Shown: positions 25,747 to 37,415 of the stretch, one piece after another | How positions within the stretch are numbered: the first letter of the stretch is position 1 | Layout: each line of letters opens with the position of its first letter | NCBI GenBank assembly: GCA_025667525.1 | Contig: CM046882.1 | Coordinates: 526,716,618-526,780,617 of the forward strand | Length of the DNA: 64,000 nucleotides | Source of the DNA: Glebionis coronaria | Taxonomy: Eukaryota > Streptophyta > Magnoliopsida > Asterales > Asteraceae | Direction: 5' to 3' | The notes under the pieces: generated by a model | The model's input: the letters and a program-made list of their open reading frames with translations, nothing else | The model's database searches: none | What the model was told of the DNA's origin: nothing | Translations under genes and position numbers: made by a program

Positions 25747-26241
25747 TGTTGGGAATAAAATTAGCTAAGTCATGCAGTCGATGACAAAGGGATTCAAGAC
25801 GCTGACAAGAGTAAATGAGGCGCCGACAGATTGAACGATGACAAGATATATCAAGGCGCTAACAAAGGAAATCCCAGCAGGATACTTAGTCAACACGTTT
25901 TGTGTATTAGGAAAGATATGATCGAATATTGTATTTTCTATATTTATCTTTTCCTAGAATAGTTTATTGGTAGATTATTGTTCAAGACTCCTTATGTTAT
26001 AAAAGGAGGTCTTAGGGTTTGTTATTGATATACGTTTTCCACACTTTCATTGTATGCAAGTTAGTATTATATCAATCGAAGTGAAAGTTTGGTATACAAA
26101 CTTTTTTTTGCTTTGTTCTTTGTTCTAAGTGTAAATTCCGCATAACTCTTAGATTGTCAATCACACAAAGTGTCTCTACGGATTATACTTTAATCAATCT
26201 CGATAATACAAAACTAAACCGGTCTAAGTTTGGGATCAATA
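25747..26241 (+). repeat. Copia-3 3' LTR
   Basis: Starts TGTTGGGAATAAA after the polypurine tract. It contains a TATA box (TTATAAAAGG, about 25997-26006) and ends near GGGATCAATA. The right boundary is inferred from Copia-1 and could lie a few bases further (to 26250). Confidence 0.65.
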
Positions 26242-27117
26242 GTTTCGACATCTATATGATAATTATCCCAAGCACTTGCACCTTCGGACGCGTTAAGAGT
26301 AGGATATAGGGTTTGCTGCTTCTTTAATCTTTTCCGGCGGTAAACATGCCTAAATCAAAGTTAATAAAAGGTTTTCTTAACTTGTGCTAAAAATATGATT
26401 GAATGCATATATTTACACGCTTTTGACATTTGTTTTCAAAACTTATGTGATACCTATTTGAATTTTTTAAGTCTATGCCATCCAATCTAAAAGCACTTGT
26501 AGTTGTTTTTTGTCATCTGATCAGACCTAGGGCGAATTACATACCCGAGGCGATTTTTGTCATAGGTTGGATCTATATCGATTATTGCATGCTTTACATT
26601 GGTACGACTTAAGTTAATTTCCCGGTCAGATTCGGAACCCGGGGCGTAAGATGAGATGAAACATACTCATGATTTTATTACATGTAGAACAAGCTTGGTT
26701 GAGATGTTCATTGTTACTCGAAAGAGTTGTGAGAATATCCTATTCAAACACTCTACAACAATAAACATCATGAATCATCTCATAAATTCTAAGAGTTGCA
26801 CTTGTAATGCAATTAACGCTCGACGCTTACCTCTTGCCCTACTTATTATTATTTGGTCAGACCTCTAATATTAAGTGGGAGTGCAATCAGGATCTTAGTC
26901 TTATTAGTAATTAAATGGGTAGTTAATTCTATTAAGAATTTAATTATCGAAAATACTAAATTGAACTTTCTATGTTCGGATTAATTGTGTTATTGCAACA
27001 TAGTTCGTAAACTAATTTGTTTTCTTATAGAAGACAAACATAGTCTCTTTTCCTGGTAAGAAGAGTGAGACTTACTCCTATCTCTTCTCATTAGTTGAAA
27101 AGAATAAGATAGGATTA
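26242..27117 (+). mobile_element. Fragment of a Copia 5' leader related to Copia-2
   Basis: From about 26590 to 26990 the plus strand matches the Copia-2 leader read in the sense direction (complement of 41500-41770). Shared blocks include GCGTAAGATGAGA, CTAAGAGTTGCA, GCAATTAACGCTCG, CGCTTACCTCTTGCC and GGGTAGTTAATTCTATTAAG. The gag start that should follow is not readable. 26242-26590 has no recognised content. No LTR of this element is seen. Confidence 0.6.
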
Positions 27118-29140
27118 TAATCGAATCATTATCGATTGCATTTAAACTCACTTTTGATATTTCATTATCCAAATCCGGTTTTGAAATCTTTGAAAGATAA
27201 CTTATTTTGTGTATCCAGAGTACTTCTGTTAATAGCTACCAAAATTAATGACATCTTACACTTGTCACGATGTATGAGTTTAAAACCTCAAAGAGTAAAG
27301 AATTTACTAGCATTTTGCTAGGCATCCTTCTTGGACTCTTATTATTCCTTAAAGTGCTAAATACCCTTGTGTCCATGTAGACGATAAAGGAGGAATTGCA
27401 TGCTGAATAGTGAAGTTAATTGAAAGCATGAATGGCTAGTCCATCATCTACACAAGTAGAATTTTCATATACTTTAATCAATACCTAAGTACATGTGTAC
27501 TTGTAGGCATTTTTCAAGAGATAAGGAAGTCAATTAATTTTTATTTACTTTCTACTGGTGATGTAACATTTATTATGTTGACAATCCAGTGGGAGCATTG
27601 CTGTTTATCACAAAAATAATATCCGTATTGTCTATTTCAGTGGGAGCTACAAGATTAATTTTCTTATTTAGTCACCCATATTATTTCGAACTTGTTTTCA
27701 AATAATTTGTCACTTCCAAATATGAAAAACCATTGCTTAAAGGAAATTTCATTTTATTTTATGTGATAAATGTCGCTTTCTGAAACGTTTTCTGTAGAAT
27801 AATAATCCACAATTCCTTCTTTAAAGTTAAGGTTCTAAATCTACTTATAATAACAATGACATTATCATATTGTTTACACAATCAAACACATGTTGTATTA
27901 CTTGTCTTCACAATATGATATTTTGTCTTACACAAGTGGAAGAAATTTCAAAGTGTGTGCAAGGAACAACATATAATTGGTTTCACTTGCCCCAAGGTAA
28001 GAAAACTAATAATGATACTAGGGCTTGACCACACAAGATGTTTGTTGTCCTACTACATTCAATGTCATGATATAGTGAAAAGTTACTTCAACATTTTTAC
28101 TACATGTTTAGTAAATACAATTATGGTTAAGATATAATAATCATAATTTGAAGTATAAAATTAACTTGAAATTACTGTTGAACTCAAGAGTTTGCGCTCA
28201 TGATTAATTTAGTTAGTATACAATTACGGTAAATTACAACAAACCAAACACCCTCTTACTTTTTTATTATCAATGCCACCAATGTACTTTATTTTTTTCT
28301 TTCCGAATTGAATCAAACGTTTATATGTTATGACATTGTTAGTCAATTTAACCAACAATCGTTTGCAAAATTAGTCTTTTATATTAATGGGTATTTTTAA
28401 TTAACTAAACACAAAATAAAATTTTTTATTTTACTTTTAATTCAACTTTTAATTTATTTCGTAATTTCGAACATCTTTATTCTTTTTAAAAAAATTAAAT
28501 TTTGTTGTACAGTTTTTAGTTTTTCCAAAAAAATGTAATTTTTTCTGAAATACATACTTTTTCAAAGTTTAAAAAAATATTTACTTAAAAATTAATTTTA
28601 AAAAAAATAAGAAATACTAAAAAATAAAAAAAATAAAAATTATTTATTTCCTACTCCATCCGTCCCAAAATTATACTCCACCGACAAAAAACGCACATTT
28701 TAAGAAAAGTAACACATTTACAACTTTCTCTTTCTTACATTTTGCATAAATATAGTTTTACTTTCAAACAATTAAGTTAAAACCTTTTTAACGTATGTAA
28801 TTATAAGTTTAACTAAGGGTGATATAGTATTCTCGATCTAAAAGCATTGGTAAAAAAAGTTATTCTAAAACCTTTGTAAGAAAAATAATATGAAATTTTA
28901 AAATTCTTGAATTTAAAATGTACGAAAAAGTTATTACTTTTTTAAAAGAAATAAAACAAAATTTAAATTATAAGTAAAAATAATTTTCGATTCTAAATTT
29001 TTTCAATTTAAAATGTACGAAAAAATATTATTTTTGCAAATTTGCCCATTTAATCAAGAAGATCACCCTAACGAACCAAAAAAAAAAAAGAAATCACAAC
29101 AACGCAGTAAATCTAAGAACCGACATTTAGAACCGACATA
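27118..29140. other. Upstream part of unit A, no recognised gene
   Basis: About 2 kb, AT-rich towards the right. Short frames (for example 27136-27321 and 27955-28137) recur in unit B at 31624-31809 and 32417-32608, but only because the whole unit is duplicated; they show no domain. 28260-29100 is very AT-rich with poly-A and poly-T runs, as in intergenic plant DNA. Confidence 0.5.
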
Positions 29141-29151
29141 GTATATTTGGT

Positions 29152-29160
29152 TATATATAG
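29152..29160 (+). promoter_or_regulatory. TATA box of acidic-protein gene A
   Basis: TATATATAG, about 116 nt before the ATG, followed by an A/C-rich leader with CAACAA repeats typical of plant 5' UTRs. A short direct repeat AGAACCGACAT lies just upstream. The unit B copy keeps it at 33624-33632. Confidence 0.6.
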
Positions 29161-29275
29161 TCGAGGATTAACATTCCTAATCTTCATAACAATCACAACA
29201 AAGCTGCAAATTTAAGCAACAAATCCAAAACCCTAAAACCAACAAAAAAAAATCATATTCTGATTGTGAGTTTTA

Positions 29276-29866
29276 ATGGCGGTCTTGAAGAGAAGAAAAT
29301 TAACAGTCCAAAACCCTAAACCACAACAACAACAACAATACCCAATCCCGCCAAAGCAGGGTATAACGGGATTTGGGAATAGAAGAAGATTAACAGTCCA
29401 AGATTATCCTTGGCTACGATTAATCAAGAGGCGTACTTCACTATGCGCTTTCAGGAGTGTTTGTGTCCCTGACAACAATGAAGATCCTGATGTCCAGAGC
29501 GAAACTGGATCCAATGATCCAGTATACAACATTGATTATTATGACCTCGAAGAAGATGAAGTCGAGTCTCCGATTAGCCAAGAAGATGAGTTGTTTGATG
29601 CTACAGATGCTCTATGGGAGTATCATGAGCAGCTGCTTGCTGAAAAACAAGCTAGGCAAGAAGAAGATGAAGTCGAGTCTCCTCCAATCAGTGATGATGA
29701 AGATGAAGTCGAGTCTCCGATTAGCCAAGATGATGAAAAGCAAGTTAGCAGCCAAGAAGACGAATATGAAGAGGCTATGTTAGCTTTATTAGAAGTTGAA
29801 GAAGATGATAGATTGGAAAAGGGAATATTACTAGAACGGATACAACGACACAGACAACAAGCGTAG
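29276..29866 (+). CDS. Unknown acidic protein with DEVESP repeats, copy A (196 aa)
   Basis: Not recognised as any family. The N-terminus is basic: MAVLKRRKLTVQ, a poly-Gln tract, then a second GNRRRLTVQDYPWLRLIKRR. That gives a repeated (K/R)RR-LTVQ element and a possible nuclear signal. From about residue 90 it is strongly acidic, with repeats of EEDEVESPISQ(E/D)DE and an LFDATDALWEYHEQLLAEKQARQ helix-like segment. The C-terminus (ILLERIQRHRQQA) is basic again. Single exon with a TATA box at 29152. The start codon is the first ATG after the leader. The spacing of SP dipeptides in acidic context suggests casein-kinase or proline-directed phosphorylation sites (inference). It is probably a real host gene, because copies A and B keep the frame over an expanded repeat. 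Confidence 0.65.
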   Translation: MAVLKRRKLTVQNPKPQQQQQYPIPPKQGITGFGNRRRLTVQDYPWLRLIKRRTSLCAFRSVCVPDNNEDPDVQSETGSNDPVYNIDYYDLEEDEVESPISQEDELFDATDALWEYHEQLLAEKQARQEEDEVESPPISDDEDEVESPISQDDEKQVSSQEDEYEEAMLALLEVEEDDRLEKGILLERIQRHRQQA

Positions 29867-29879
29867 CCACAGCGAAAGA

Positions 29880-30539
29880 TGAATAACTTTTTTGACGAAG
29901 CTTGGCACAATGAATAATGTATTTCATCAGAATGTATCGAACTTAGCGTTGTTGTTCTTTATTGTATGATTTGTAATAATTTTTTAGTCTCCCATTTGTA
30001 CGCATCTTATTCGATTTATAATGAGTTTATAGTATTCAAATTCCTTTATCTTATACTACAATACTAGATTATGCAATGATGTTATGGCAACGCAGACTTT
30101 ATATGAGAGTAACTAACAGGGGGGAATGCTGAAACAAAAAAGTATAAACATTTATGTCACAGGACCAATATGTAACCATATCATTAACAAAAACTAAAAA
30201 AGGTTACCCGGGTGCTCAATAGTCTAAATAGATTTACCCATAAAAGGCTGTCATCGCCGTGAAGAAGCAACTAAAGAAAGTTCCAAGAAAGATTCGGGTG
30301 TTAGTCGAGATTATCATCCAAACTGACATAAAAAACAAGATGGATGTTGGACCTTGACCCTAAAAAACTTCATGTCAACTAGATTGTGGCCTTAGACCCA
30401 CAATTCCAGAATCAGTAATAAAGAGATCACCCGGCGATTTGCCCAGTTCCATTAGTATTTAATAGTTACCCTTGCAACTTTTGATCTGTTTTAAACTTGT
30501 TTTTTTACCGGTTTGACCCATAAAAGATACAGCAATACA
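29880..30539. other. 3' flank of gene A
   Basis: Contains AATGAATAATG and TTTGTAATAATTT that could serve as polyadenylation signals for gene A. No coding frame recognised. The same sequence follows gene B at 34500-35150. Confidence 0.4.
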
Positions 30540-30700
30540 CTAGATATTGATACATAAAAGATAAACAGGAAGGCTAAAAGAAGAGTTAATTGTTAAAAGT
30601 ATGTATGACTCGAGTTTTGAGATATGTTTAACAAACTTTTCTGAGCAAAATTCTTTTCTCAGAGCATCCTCCAATTCCAGGAATATAGATGAAAGTAACC
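30540..30700 (-). pseudogene. Orphan terminal exon, METTL16/FIO1-like (copy A)
   Basis: A consensus acceptor (TTTCTTTGCAG) at 30701 is followed by an open frame LLSSIFLELEDALRKEFCSE and on to a TAG at 30540. The same exon in unit B (35153-35313) lies on the same strand and 3' of clear METTL16-like exons at 44702-45626, from which Copia-2 separates it. Assignment to that gene rests on position and strand. The sequence itself is only weakly diagnostic. In unit A the exon has no upstream exons, so it is a duplication by-product. Confidence 0.4.
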
Positions 30701-31605
30701 CTGCAAAGAAATGACACACATAATACAAATTTTATCAACCAAAACCATCTGAGACAAAATTTACACAATTTTCACTCTTATAGTCTTTAGTACCTATGTT
30801 TTTATTCTGATTTCATTTTCATCACATCCTCGATATATTGAAAAATAAAACTCTTGCTCTTTAACACTTGGACATGATTGAACTGCACGTCTGTAAAAAC
30901 CTAATCACGTACAAGTTGATTATACTCGGCTTATTCTCTTATAGATTACGTAAATATGCACATACTTGTTGATCTTACCTTTTTTTGGCAAAAGATGATG
31001 AATATGAAAAGAAACACCAAGTATCCACATGATGATACAATCGAAGAATGCAACAAAACATCCCATATTACGACATGATAACAAACTTGAAACTGCTACA
31101 TGCAACATTGAAATTCAAAACAGTTGCTATCGACGACACTACATGAACCAGCAACTAAAACTAAGATTTCAAGACAACTTGGATTCTTAAAAACTTGAGA
31201 GCAAATTTGATGCTTAAACCTTGATATAACTGTACTAGAAAGTTGAAAGTGGTGCACTTGAAAGACTTTTTGAATCTTTTTGCTCTTATTTTAGAAGTGG
31301 AAACTTCAACCCATAAATAACTTGCATACACATAGTTATTTTTTCTGAAAAGCAACTGTTTCAGTAGCTGGAAAAAGAAAAGATTTGGAAATGTTAGTTT
31401 GTTTCTCTCATGATCTATGTTTCATGTTTGTTAGGTAAACATAGGTGTTCTTTCTGCATGTTATTAGTTTGGGGTGTCTGTAATTATTTTTTCTACATAT
31501 CTTCGTATCTCCTTAAAATTCAAAGTGCTTATTTGAGATGAAACTAATATCATTTTTTGTAGTTTATAATTTGACCTTTTACTGTTTCTAAGTGTCATTG
31601 CCTTT
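30701..31605. other. Right part of unit A, intron-like
   Basis: Matches 35314-35500 plus 43920-44639 in unit B. By position it would be an intron of the METTL16-like gene. I see no exon; short minus frames (30920-31108, 31161-31355) lack splice-flanked structure. Confidence 0.4.
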
Positions 31606-33610
31606 TAATCGAATCATTATCGATTGCATTTAAACTCACTTTTGATATTTCATTATCCAAATCTGGTTTTGAAATCTTTGAAAGATAACTTATTTTGTGT
31701 ATCCAGAGTACTTCTGTTAATAGCTATCAAAATTAATGACATCTTACACTTGTCACGATGTATGAGTTTAAAACCTCAAAGAGTAAAGAATTTACTAGCA
31801 TTTTGCTAGGCATCCTTCTTGGACTCTTATTATTCCTTAAAGTGCTAAATACCCTTGTGTCCATGTAGACGATAAAGGAGGAATTGCATGCTAAATAGTA
31901 AAGTTACACAAGTAGAATTTTCATATACTTTAATCAATACCTAGGTACATGTGTACTTGTAGGCATTTTTCAAGAGATAAGGAAGTCAATTAATTTTTAT
32001 TTACTTTCTACTGGTGATGTAACATTTATTATGTTGACAATCCAGTGGGAGCATTGTTGTTTATCACCAAAATAATATCCATATTGTCTATTTCAGTGGG
32101 AGCTACAAGATTAATTTTCTTATTTAGTCACCCATATTATTTCGAACTTGTTTTCAAATAATTTGTCACTTCCAAATATGAAAAACCATTGCTTAAAGGA
32201 AAGTGCATTTTATTTTATGTGATAACACGTTGTCCTTCTGATGTCGCTTTCTGAAACGTTTTCTATAGAATAATAATCCACAATTCCTTATTTAAAGTTA
32301 AGGTTCTAAATTTACTTATAATAACAATGACATTATCATATTGTTTACACAATCAAACACATGTTGTATTACTTGTCTTCACAATATGATGTTTTGTCTT
32401 ACACAAGTGGAAGAAATTGCAAAGTGTGTGCAAGGAACAACATATAATTAGTTTCACTTGCCCCAAGGTAAGAAAACTAATAATGATACTAGGGCTTGAA
32501 CACACAAGATGTTTGTTGTCCTACTACATTCAATGTCATGATACAGTGAAAAGTTACTTCAACATTTTTACTACATGTTTAGTAAATACAATTATGGTTA
32601 AGATATAATAATCATAATTTGAAGTATAAAATTAACTTGAAATTACTGTTGAACTCAAGAATTTGCGCTCATGATTAATTTAGTTAGTATACAATTACGG
32701 TAAATTACAACAAACCAAACACCCTCTTACTTTTTTATTATCAATGCGACCAATGTACTTTATTTTTTTCTTTCCGAATTGAATCAAACGTTTATATGTT
32801 ATGACATTGTTAGTCAATTTAACCAACAATCGTTTGCAAAATTAGTCTTTTATATTAATGGGTATTTTTAATTAACTAAACACAAAATAATTTTTTTTAT
32901 TTTACTTTTAATTCAACTTTTAATTTATTTCGTAATTTCGAATATCTTTATTCTTTTTAAAAGATTTAAATTTTGTTGTACAGTTTTAAGTTTTTCCAAA
33001 AAATGTAATTTTTTCTGAAATACATACTTTTTCAAAGTTTAAAAAAATATTTACTTAAAAATTAATTTTAAAAAAAAAATAAGAAATACTAAAAAATAAA
33101 AAAAATAAAAATTATTTATTTCCTATTCCATCCGTCCCAAAATTATACTCCACCGACAAAAAACGCACATTTTAAAAAAAGTAACACATTTACAACTTTC
33201 TCTTTCTTACATTTTGCATAAATATAGTTTTACTTTCAAACAATTAAGTTAAAACATTTTTAAAGTATGTAATTATAATTTTAACTAAGGGTGATATAGT
33301 ATTCTCGATCTAAAAGCATTGGAAAAAAAAGTTATTCTAAAACCTTTGTAAGAAAAATAATATGAAATTTTAAAATTCTTGAATTTAAAATGTACGAAAA
33401 AGTTATTACTTTTTTAAAAGTATGAAATAAAACAAAATTTAAATTATAAGTAAAAATAATTTTCGATTCTAAATTTTTTCAATTTAAAATGTACGAAAAA
33501 ATATTATTTTTGCAAATTTGCCCATTTAATCAAGAAGATCACCCTAACGAACCAAAAAAAAGAAATCACAACAACGCAACAAATCTAAGAACCGACATTT
33601 AGAACCGACA
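31606..33610. other. Upstream part of unit B, no recognised gene
   Basis: Repeats 27118-29140 closely, including the very AT-rich 32740-33530 stretch. No gene recognised. Confidence 0.5.
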
Positions 33611-33623
33611 TAGTATATTTGGT

Positions 33624-33632
33624 TATATATAG
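33624..33632 (+). promoter_or_regulatory. TATA box of acidic-protein gene B
   Basis: TATATATAG conserved from copy A, 114 nt before the ATG. Confidence 0.55.
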
Positions 33633-33745
33633 TCGAAGATTAACATTCCTAATCTTCATAACAATCACAACAAAGCTGCAAATTTAAGCAACAAATCCAA
33701 AACCCTAAAACCAACAAAAAAATCATATTCTGATTGTGAGTTTTA

Positions 33746-34414
33746 ATGGCGGTCTTGAAGAGAAGAAGATTAACAGTCCAAAACCCTAAACCACAACAAC
33801 AACAACAACAATACCCAATCCCGCCAAAGCAGGGTATAACGGGATTCGGGAAGAGAAGAAGATTAACAGTCCAAGATTATCCTTGGCTACGATTAATCAA
33901 GAGGCGTACTTCACTATGCGCTTTCAGGAGTGTTTGTGTCCCTGACAACAATGAAGATCCTGATGTCCAGAGCGAAACTGGATCCAATGATCCAGTATAC
34001 AACATTGATTATTATGACCTCGAAGAAGATGAAGTCGAGTCTCCGATTAGCCAAGAAGATGAGTTGTTTGATGCTACAGATGCTCTATGGGAGTATCATG
34101 AGCAGCTGCTTGCTGAAAAACAAGCTAGGCAAGAAGAAGATGAAGTCGAGTCTCCTCCAATCAGTGATGATGAAGATGAAGTCGAGTCTCCGATTAGCCA
34201 AGATGATGAGTTGTTTGATGCTACAGATACTCTATGGGAGTATCATGAGCAGCTGCTTGCTGAAAAACAAGCTAGGCAAGAAGAAGATGAAGTCGAGTCT
34301 CCTCCAATCAGTGATGATGAAGATGAAGTCGAATCTCCGATTAGCCAAGATGATGAAAAGCAAGTTAGCAGCCAAGAAGACGAATATGAAGAGGCTATGT
34401 TAGATTTATTATAA
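33746..34414 (+). pseudogene. Acidic protein, copy B (222 aa, truncated C-terminus)
   Basis: Same protein as copy A, with one more Gln in the poly-Gln tract and an in-frame tandem duplication of 49 residues (the ELFDATDTLWEYHEQ to VESPISQDD module), so the acidic module occurs twice. It ends early: the codon after LDLL is TAA (34412-34414) where copy A has GAA, losing the last 24 residues including the basic ILLERIQRHRQQA end. A second TAA follows about 20 nt later. Either a pseudogene or a shortened but expressed paralogue. TATA box and leader are intact. Confidence 0.65.
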
Positions 34415-35152
34415 GTTGAAGAAGATGATAGATTGTAAAAGGGAATATTACTAGAACGGATACAACAACACAGACAACAAGCGTAGCCACTAAGAAAAAT
34501 GAATAACTTTTTTGACGAAGCTTGGCACAATGAATAATGTATTTCATCAGAATGTATCGAACTTAGCGTTGTTGTTCTTTATTGTATGATTTGTAATAAT
34601 TTTTTAGTCTCCCATTTGTATGCATCTTATTCGATTTATAATGAGTTTATAGTATTCAAATTCCTTTATCTTATACTACAATACTAGATTATGCAATGAT
34701 GTTATGGCAACGCAGACTTTATAAGAGAGTAACTAACAGGGGGGAATGCAGAAACAAAAAAGTATAAACATTTATGTCACAGGAGCAATATGTAATCATA
34801 TCATTAACAAAAACTAAAAAAGGTTACCCGGGTGCTCAATAGTCTAAATAGATTTACCCTTAAAAGGCTGTCATCGCCGTGAAGAAGCAACTAAAGAAAG
34901 TTCCAAGAAAGATTCGGGTGTTAGTCGAGATTATCATCCAAACTGACATAAAAAACAAGATGTTGGACCTTGACCCTAAAAAACTTCATGTCAACTAGAT
35001 TGTCTTAGACCCACAATTCCAGAATCAGTAATAAAGTGATCACCCGGCGATTTGCCCATTTCCATTAGTATTTAATAGTTACCCTTGCAACTTTTGATCT
35101 GTTTTAAACTTGTTTTTTTACCGGTTTGACCCATAAAAGATACAGCAATACA

Positions 35153-35313
35153 CTAGATATTGATACATAAAAGATAAACAGGAAGGCTAAAAGAAGAGTT
35201 AATTGTTAAAAGTATGTATGACTCGAGTTTTGAGATATGTTTAACAAACTTTTCTGAGCAAAATTCTTTTCTCAGAGCATCCTCCAATTCCAGGAATATA
35301 GATGAAAGTAACC
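35153..35313 (-). pseudogene. Probable terminal exon, METTL16/FIO1-like (copy B)
   Basis: Identical layout to 30540-30700: acceptor TTTGCAG at 35314, then LLSSIFLELEDALRKEFCSE. Upstream exons of the same strand are at 44702-45626, now 9 kb away because Copia-2 inserted in the intervening intron. Confidence 0.42.
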
Positions 35314-35500
35314 CTGCAAAGAAATGACACACATAATACAAATTTTATCAACCAAAACCATCTGAGACAAAATTTACACAATTTTCACTCTTATAGTCTT
35401 TAGTACCTATGTTTTTATTCTGATTTCATTTTCATCACAGCCTCGATATATTGAAAAATAAAACTCTTGCTCTTTAACACTTGGACATGATTGAACTGCA

Positions 35501-36545
35501 TGTTGGGATTTAATACCTAGTTAACCATGTAACTACGAGTGCGCAGCGGAATGGATCTAGTTTGAGCAATCATGATTAACACATAATTAATAATAAACAA
35601 TGGAGTAAACGCGAAAACTAACTTTCGTCAAAAAGCAATGAAACTAAAACGAGTGATAAAATATACCACCTCTACGGTTGCTCACACAAACACTACTAAC
35701 GAGTACGTCCCGGTAATGCTAGCCGAAACCCACGTATACCCAAACACCGAGTGTCGTAGCCCAAAACGGATCAAAAACTAAAACAGCCTAAACTGTAGTT
35801 TTGTCCGATATCCAGTACTGTCCAATAAACCAGAACTCAGTGCTGTCCGATATCTGACAACACTATGCGACAGAAAATGCTTGTTCTGTCCGAGAACGAT
35901 CAGTAGAGACCCAAAAGCTTCAATAAGCTGTTGCACCTTTAACAGCTTATAAACGTTCGTTTAAGACTTTGTTTTAGCAAACTTAGAATTGATTCTAAGT
36001 TAATAAACCACCTTGAATTGAATATAATGCAAGTGTTTGGTTTTGATTTGAGATGTAATTCAAAAACTATAAACCCTAATATTAGGTTTATTGATTTGAA
36101 TGAAGAAGATGGGAAAACAGAGACTATTGCTGTGTTTTATGTGATGTTAGTCGTGAGTTATGAGCAGGGATGAGGGGTTTATATACCCTTCAAACCCTAG
36201 TTGAGATAATGCTTAAAATTGAATTTTAAGCCTTATCCCAAACACCCCATAACTTATCACAACTCTTCCAATACTTATCATAACCCTCTTTATCTATTAT
36301 CTCAGCATTCAAACGAATCTAGACAACCTTAGTTCCCTTCTAGAACCTTCTATGGGCCAGCCATTAAGGTTTAAGACAGCAAGAAACTTGTCTACAATGT
36401 TTTATGTCCAAACGGGTCAAAATGGGTCATTTTGAAAGGTTCAAACGTGGATCATAATACATACTCTTGTGTCTAGTGTGTGTGCCCCCAATAGGCTCAC
36501 ACACCCCTAGCCACATTTGTGTATTCCAACGAGCATGAACTAACA
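35501..36545 (-). repeat. Copia-2 3' LTR (1045 bp)
   Basis: Differs from 42869-43914 by scattered substitutions only in the stretches I compared. A TATA motif (GTATATAAAC on the minus strand, 36177-36186) is kept in both LTRs (43545-43554). Several GTCCGATATC-like motifs lie near 35811-35860. Confidence 0.93.
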
Positions 36546-36557
36546 GCTCCCACTTGG
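36546..36557 (-). other. Copia-2 polypurine tract
   Basis: Minus strand CCAAGTGGGAGC directly before the LTR start TGTTAGTTCATG. Confidence 0.75.
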
Positions 36558-37415
36558 TCGTTGGAGTTGATTGCACAAATGTCAACGACGGAAACGTCTA
36601 GCAACGCTCACACTCGTTATTTAACTAGAGGTGTCTGAGATATAGTTTCATAGAACATTCTCAGTAGCATGGTCATTTATGTCTTGCTTTTATCATCTTT
36701 TGTTATAGATACCGTTAAACCATGGATATGGATCCTAACTCATTCCATATAGTTTAACCATTTAGATTCTCGTTATTGAATTCCATTCAGATATACCAAA
36801 TGTAACCAAGATTCATCTTGCATTACCATTTGGGTTCGGCCAAACAATTATCTGATTAATTCTAGAGAGGCGCCATGGTATCATTCTGCACATACTAAGT
36901 GGAGTAACAAATCCTTTATTGACTACAAGTGTTGTGGATGCTGCTTCACATCACTCCGAAAAATAGCTTTTATAACTACCTTATTCAGGACAGCGTTTTG
37001 CATATAATTACGAAAGTGATATCTACACATGCAGAACTTGTTTGCATCTCAAGTCTAAGGATGACTTAACAGACCATTTTCAACATCTTACTCATGGCAT
37101 GGATCCAAAAGTAAATGTTTGAAGTTGGGGAATCCAGTATGCATCCCTTATGAATACATATGAGTTTGGCTTAGAACAATTCTCATTCTCACAGAATATA
37201 TCCAACACTCACATTTGCCTTATGTAAACAATATTCCCATATTGCTAACCGACAATGGATATTTAGGATGATTAAATCATTCATGGATTAAACATTCAAA
37301 TATAGAATAACAAATTTTATATGAATGAAATAACAAATACCTCGTATCTTTATTTATCAGAAAATAAAACTGTCTTAGAATTCCAAATTATCCAAATACT
37401 AATTAACATACAGAT
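36558..37415 (-). other. Copia-2 3' untranslated tail
   Basis: About 860 bp between the RNase H stop and the polypurine tract. No coding frame recognised. Unlike Copia-1 there is no extra ORF here. Confidence 0.6.

Larger units (their letters stand above)
24440..26241 (+). mobile_element. Copia-3: 3' end of a related plus-strand Copia
   Basis: Contains an aORF remnant, a polypurine tract TTTAGGGAAGGAT (25734-25746) and an LTR starting TGTTGGGAATAAA (25747). The LTR ends near 26241 at GGGATCAATA, where Copia-1 has GGGATCAACA. The 5' part is absent from this side. It was cut by the Copia-1 insertion at 24439, and the remainder would lie beyond the truncated left end of Copia-1, off the window or deleted. 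Confidence 0.75.
27118..31605. repeat. Tandem duplication, unit A (about 4.49 kb)
   Basis: The sequence from TAATCGAATCATTATCG (27118) to CATTGCCTTT (31605) is repeated directly from 31606 on, at an offset of 4488 bp. The two units join with about 2 bp (TA) of shared sequence, pointing to end joining or replication slippage rather than recombination between long repeats. Unit A contains the intact acidic-protein gene and an orphan terminal exon of the METTL16-like gene. Confidence 0.93.

Noticed and set aside
27136..27321. 61-codon frame, repeated at 31624-31809
   Set aside because: Repetition reflects the tandem duplication, not selection; no motif recognised.
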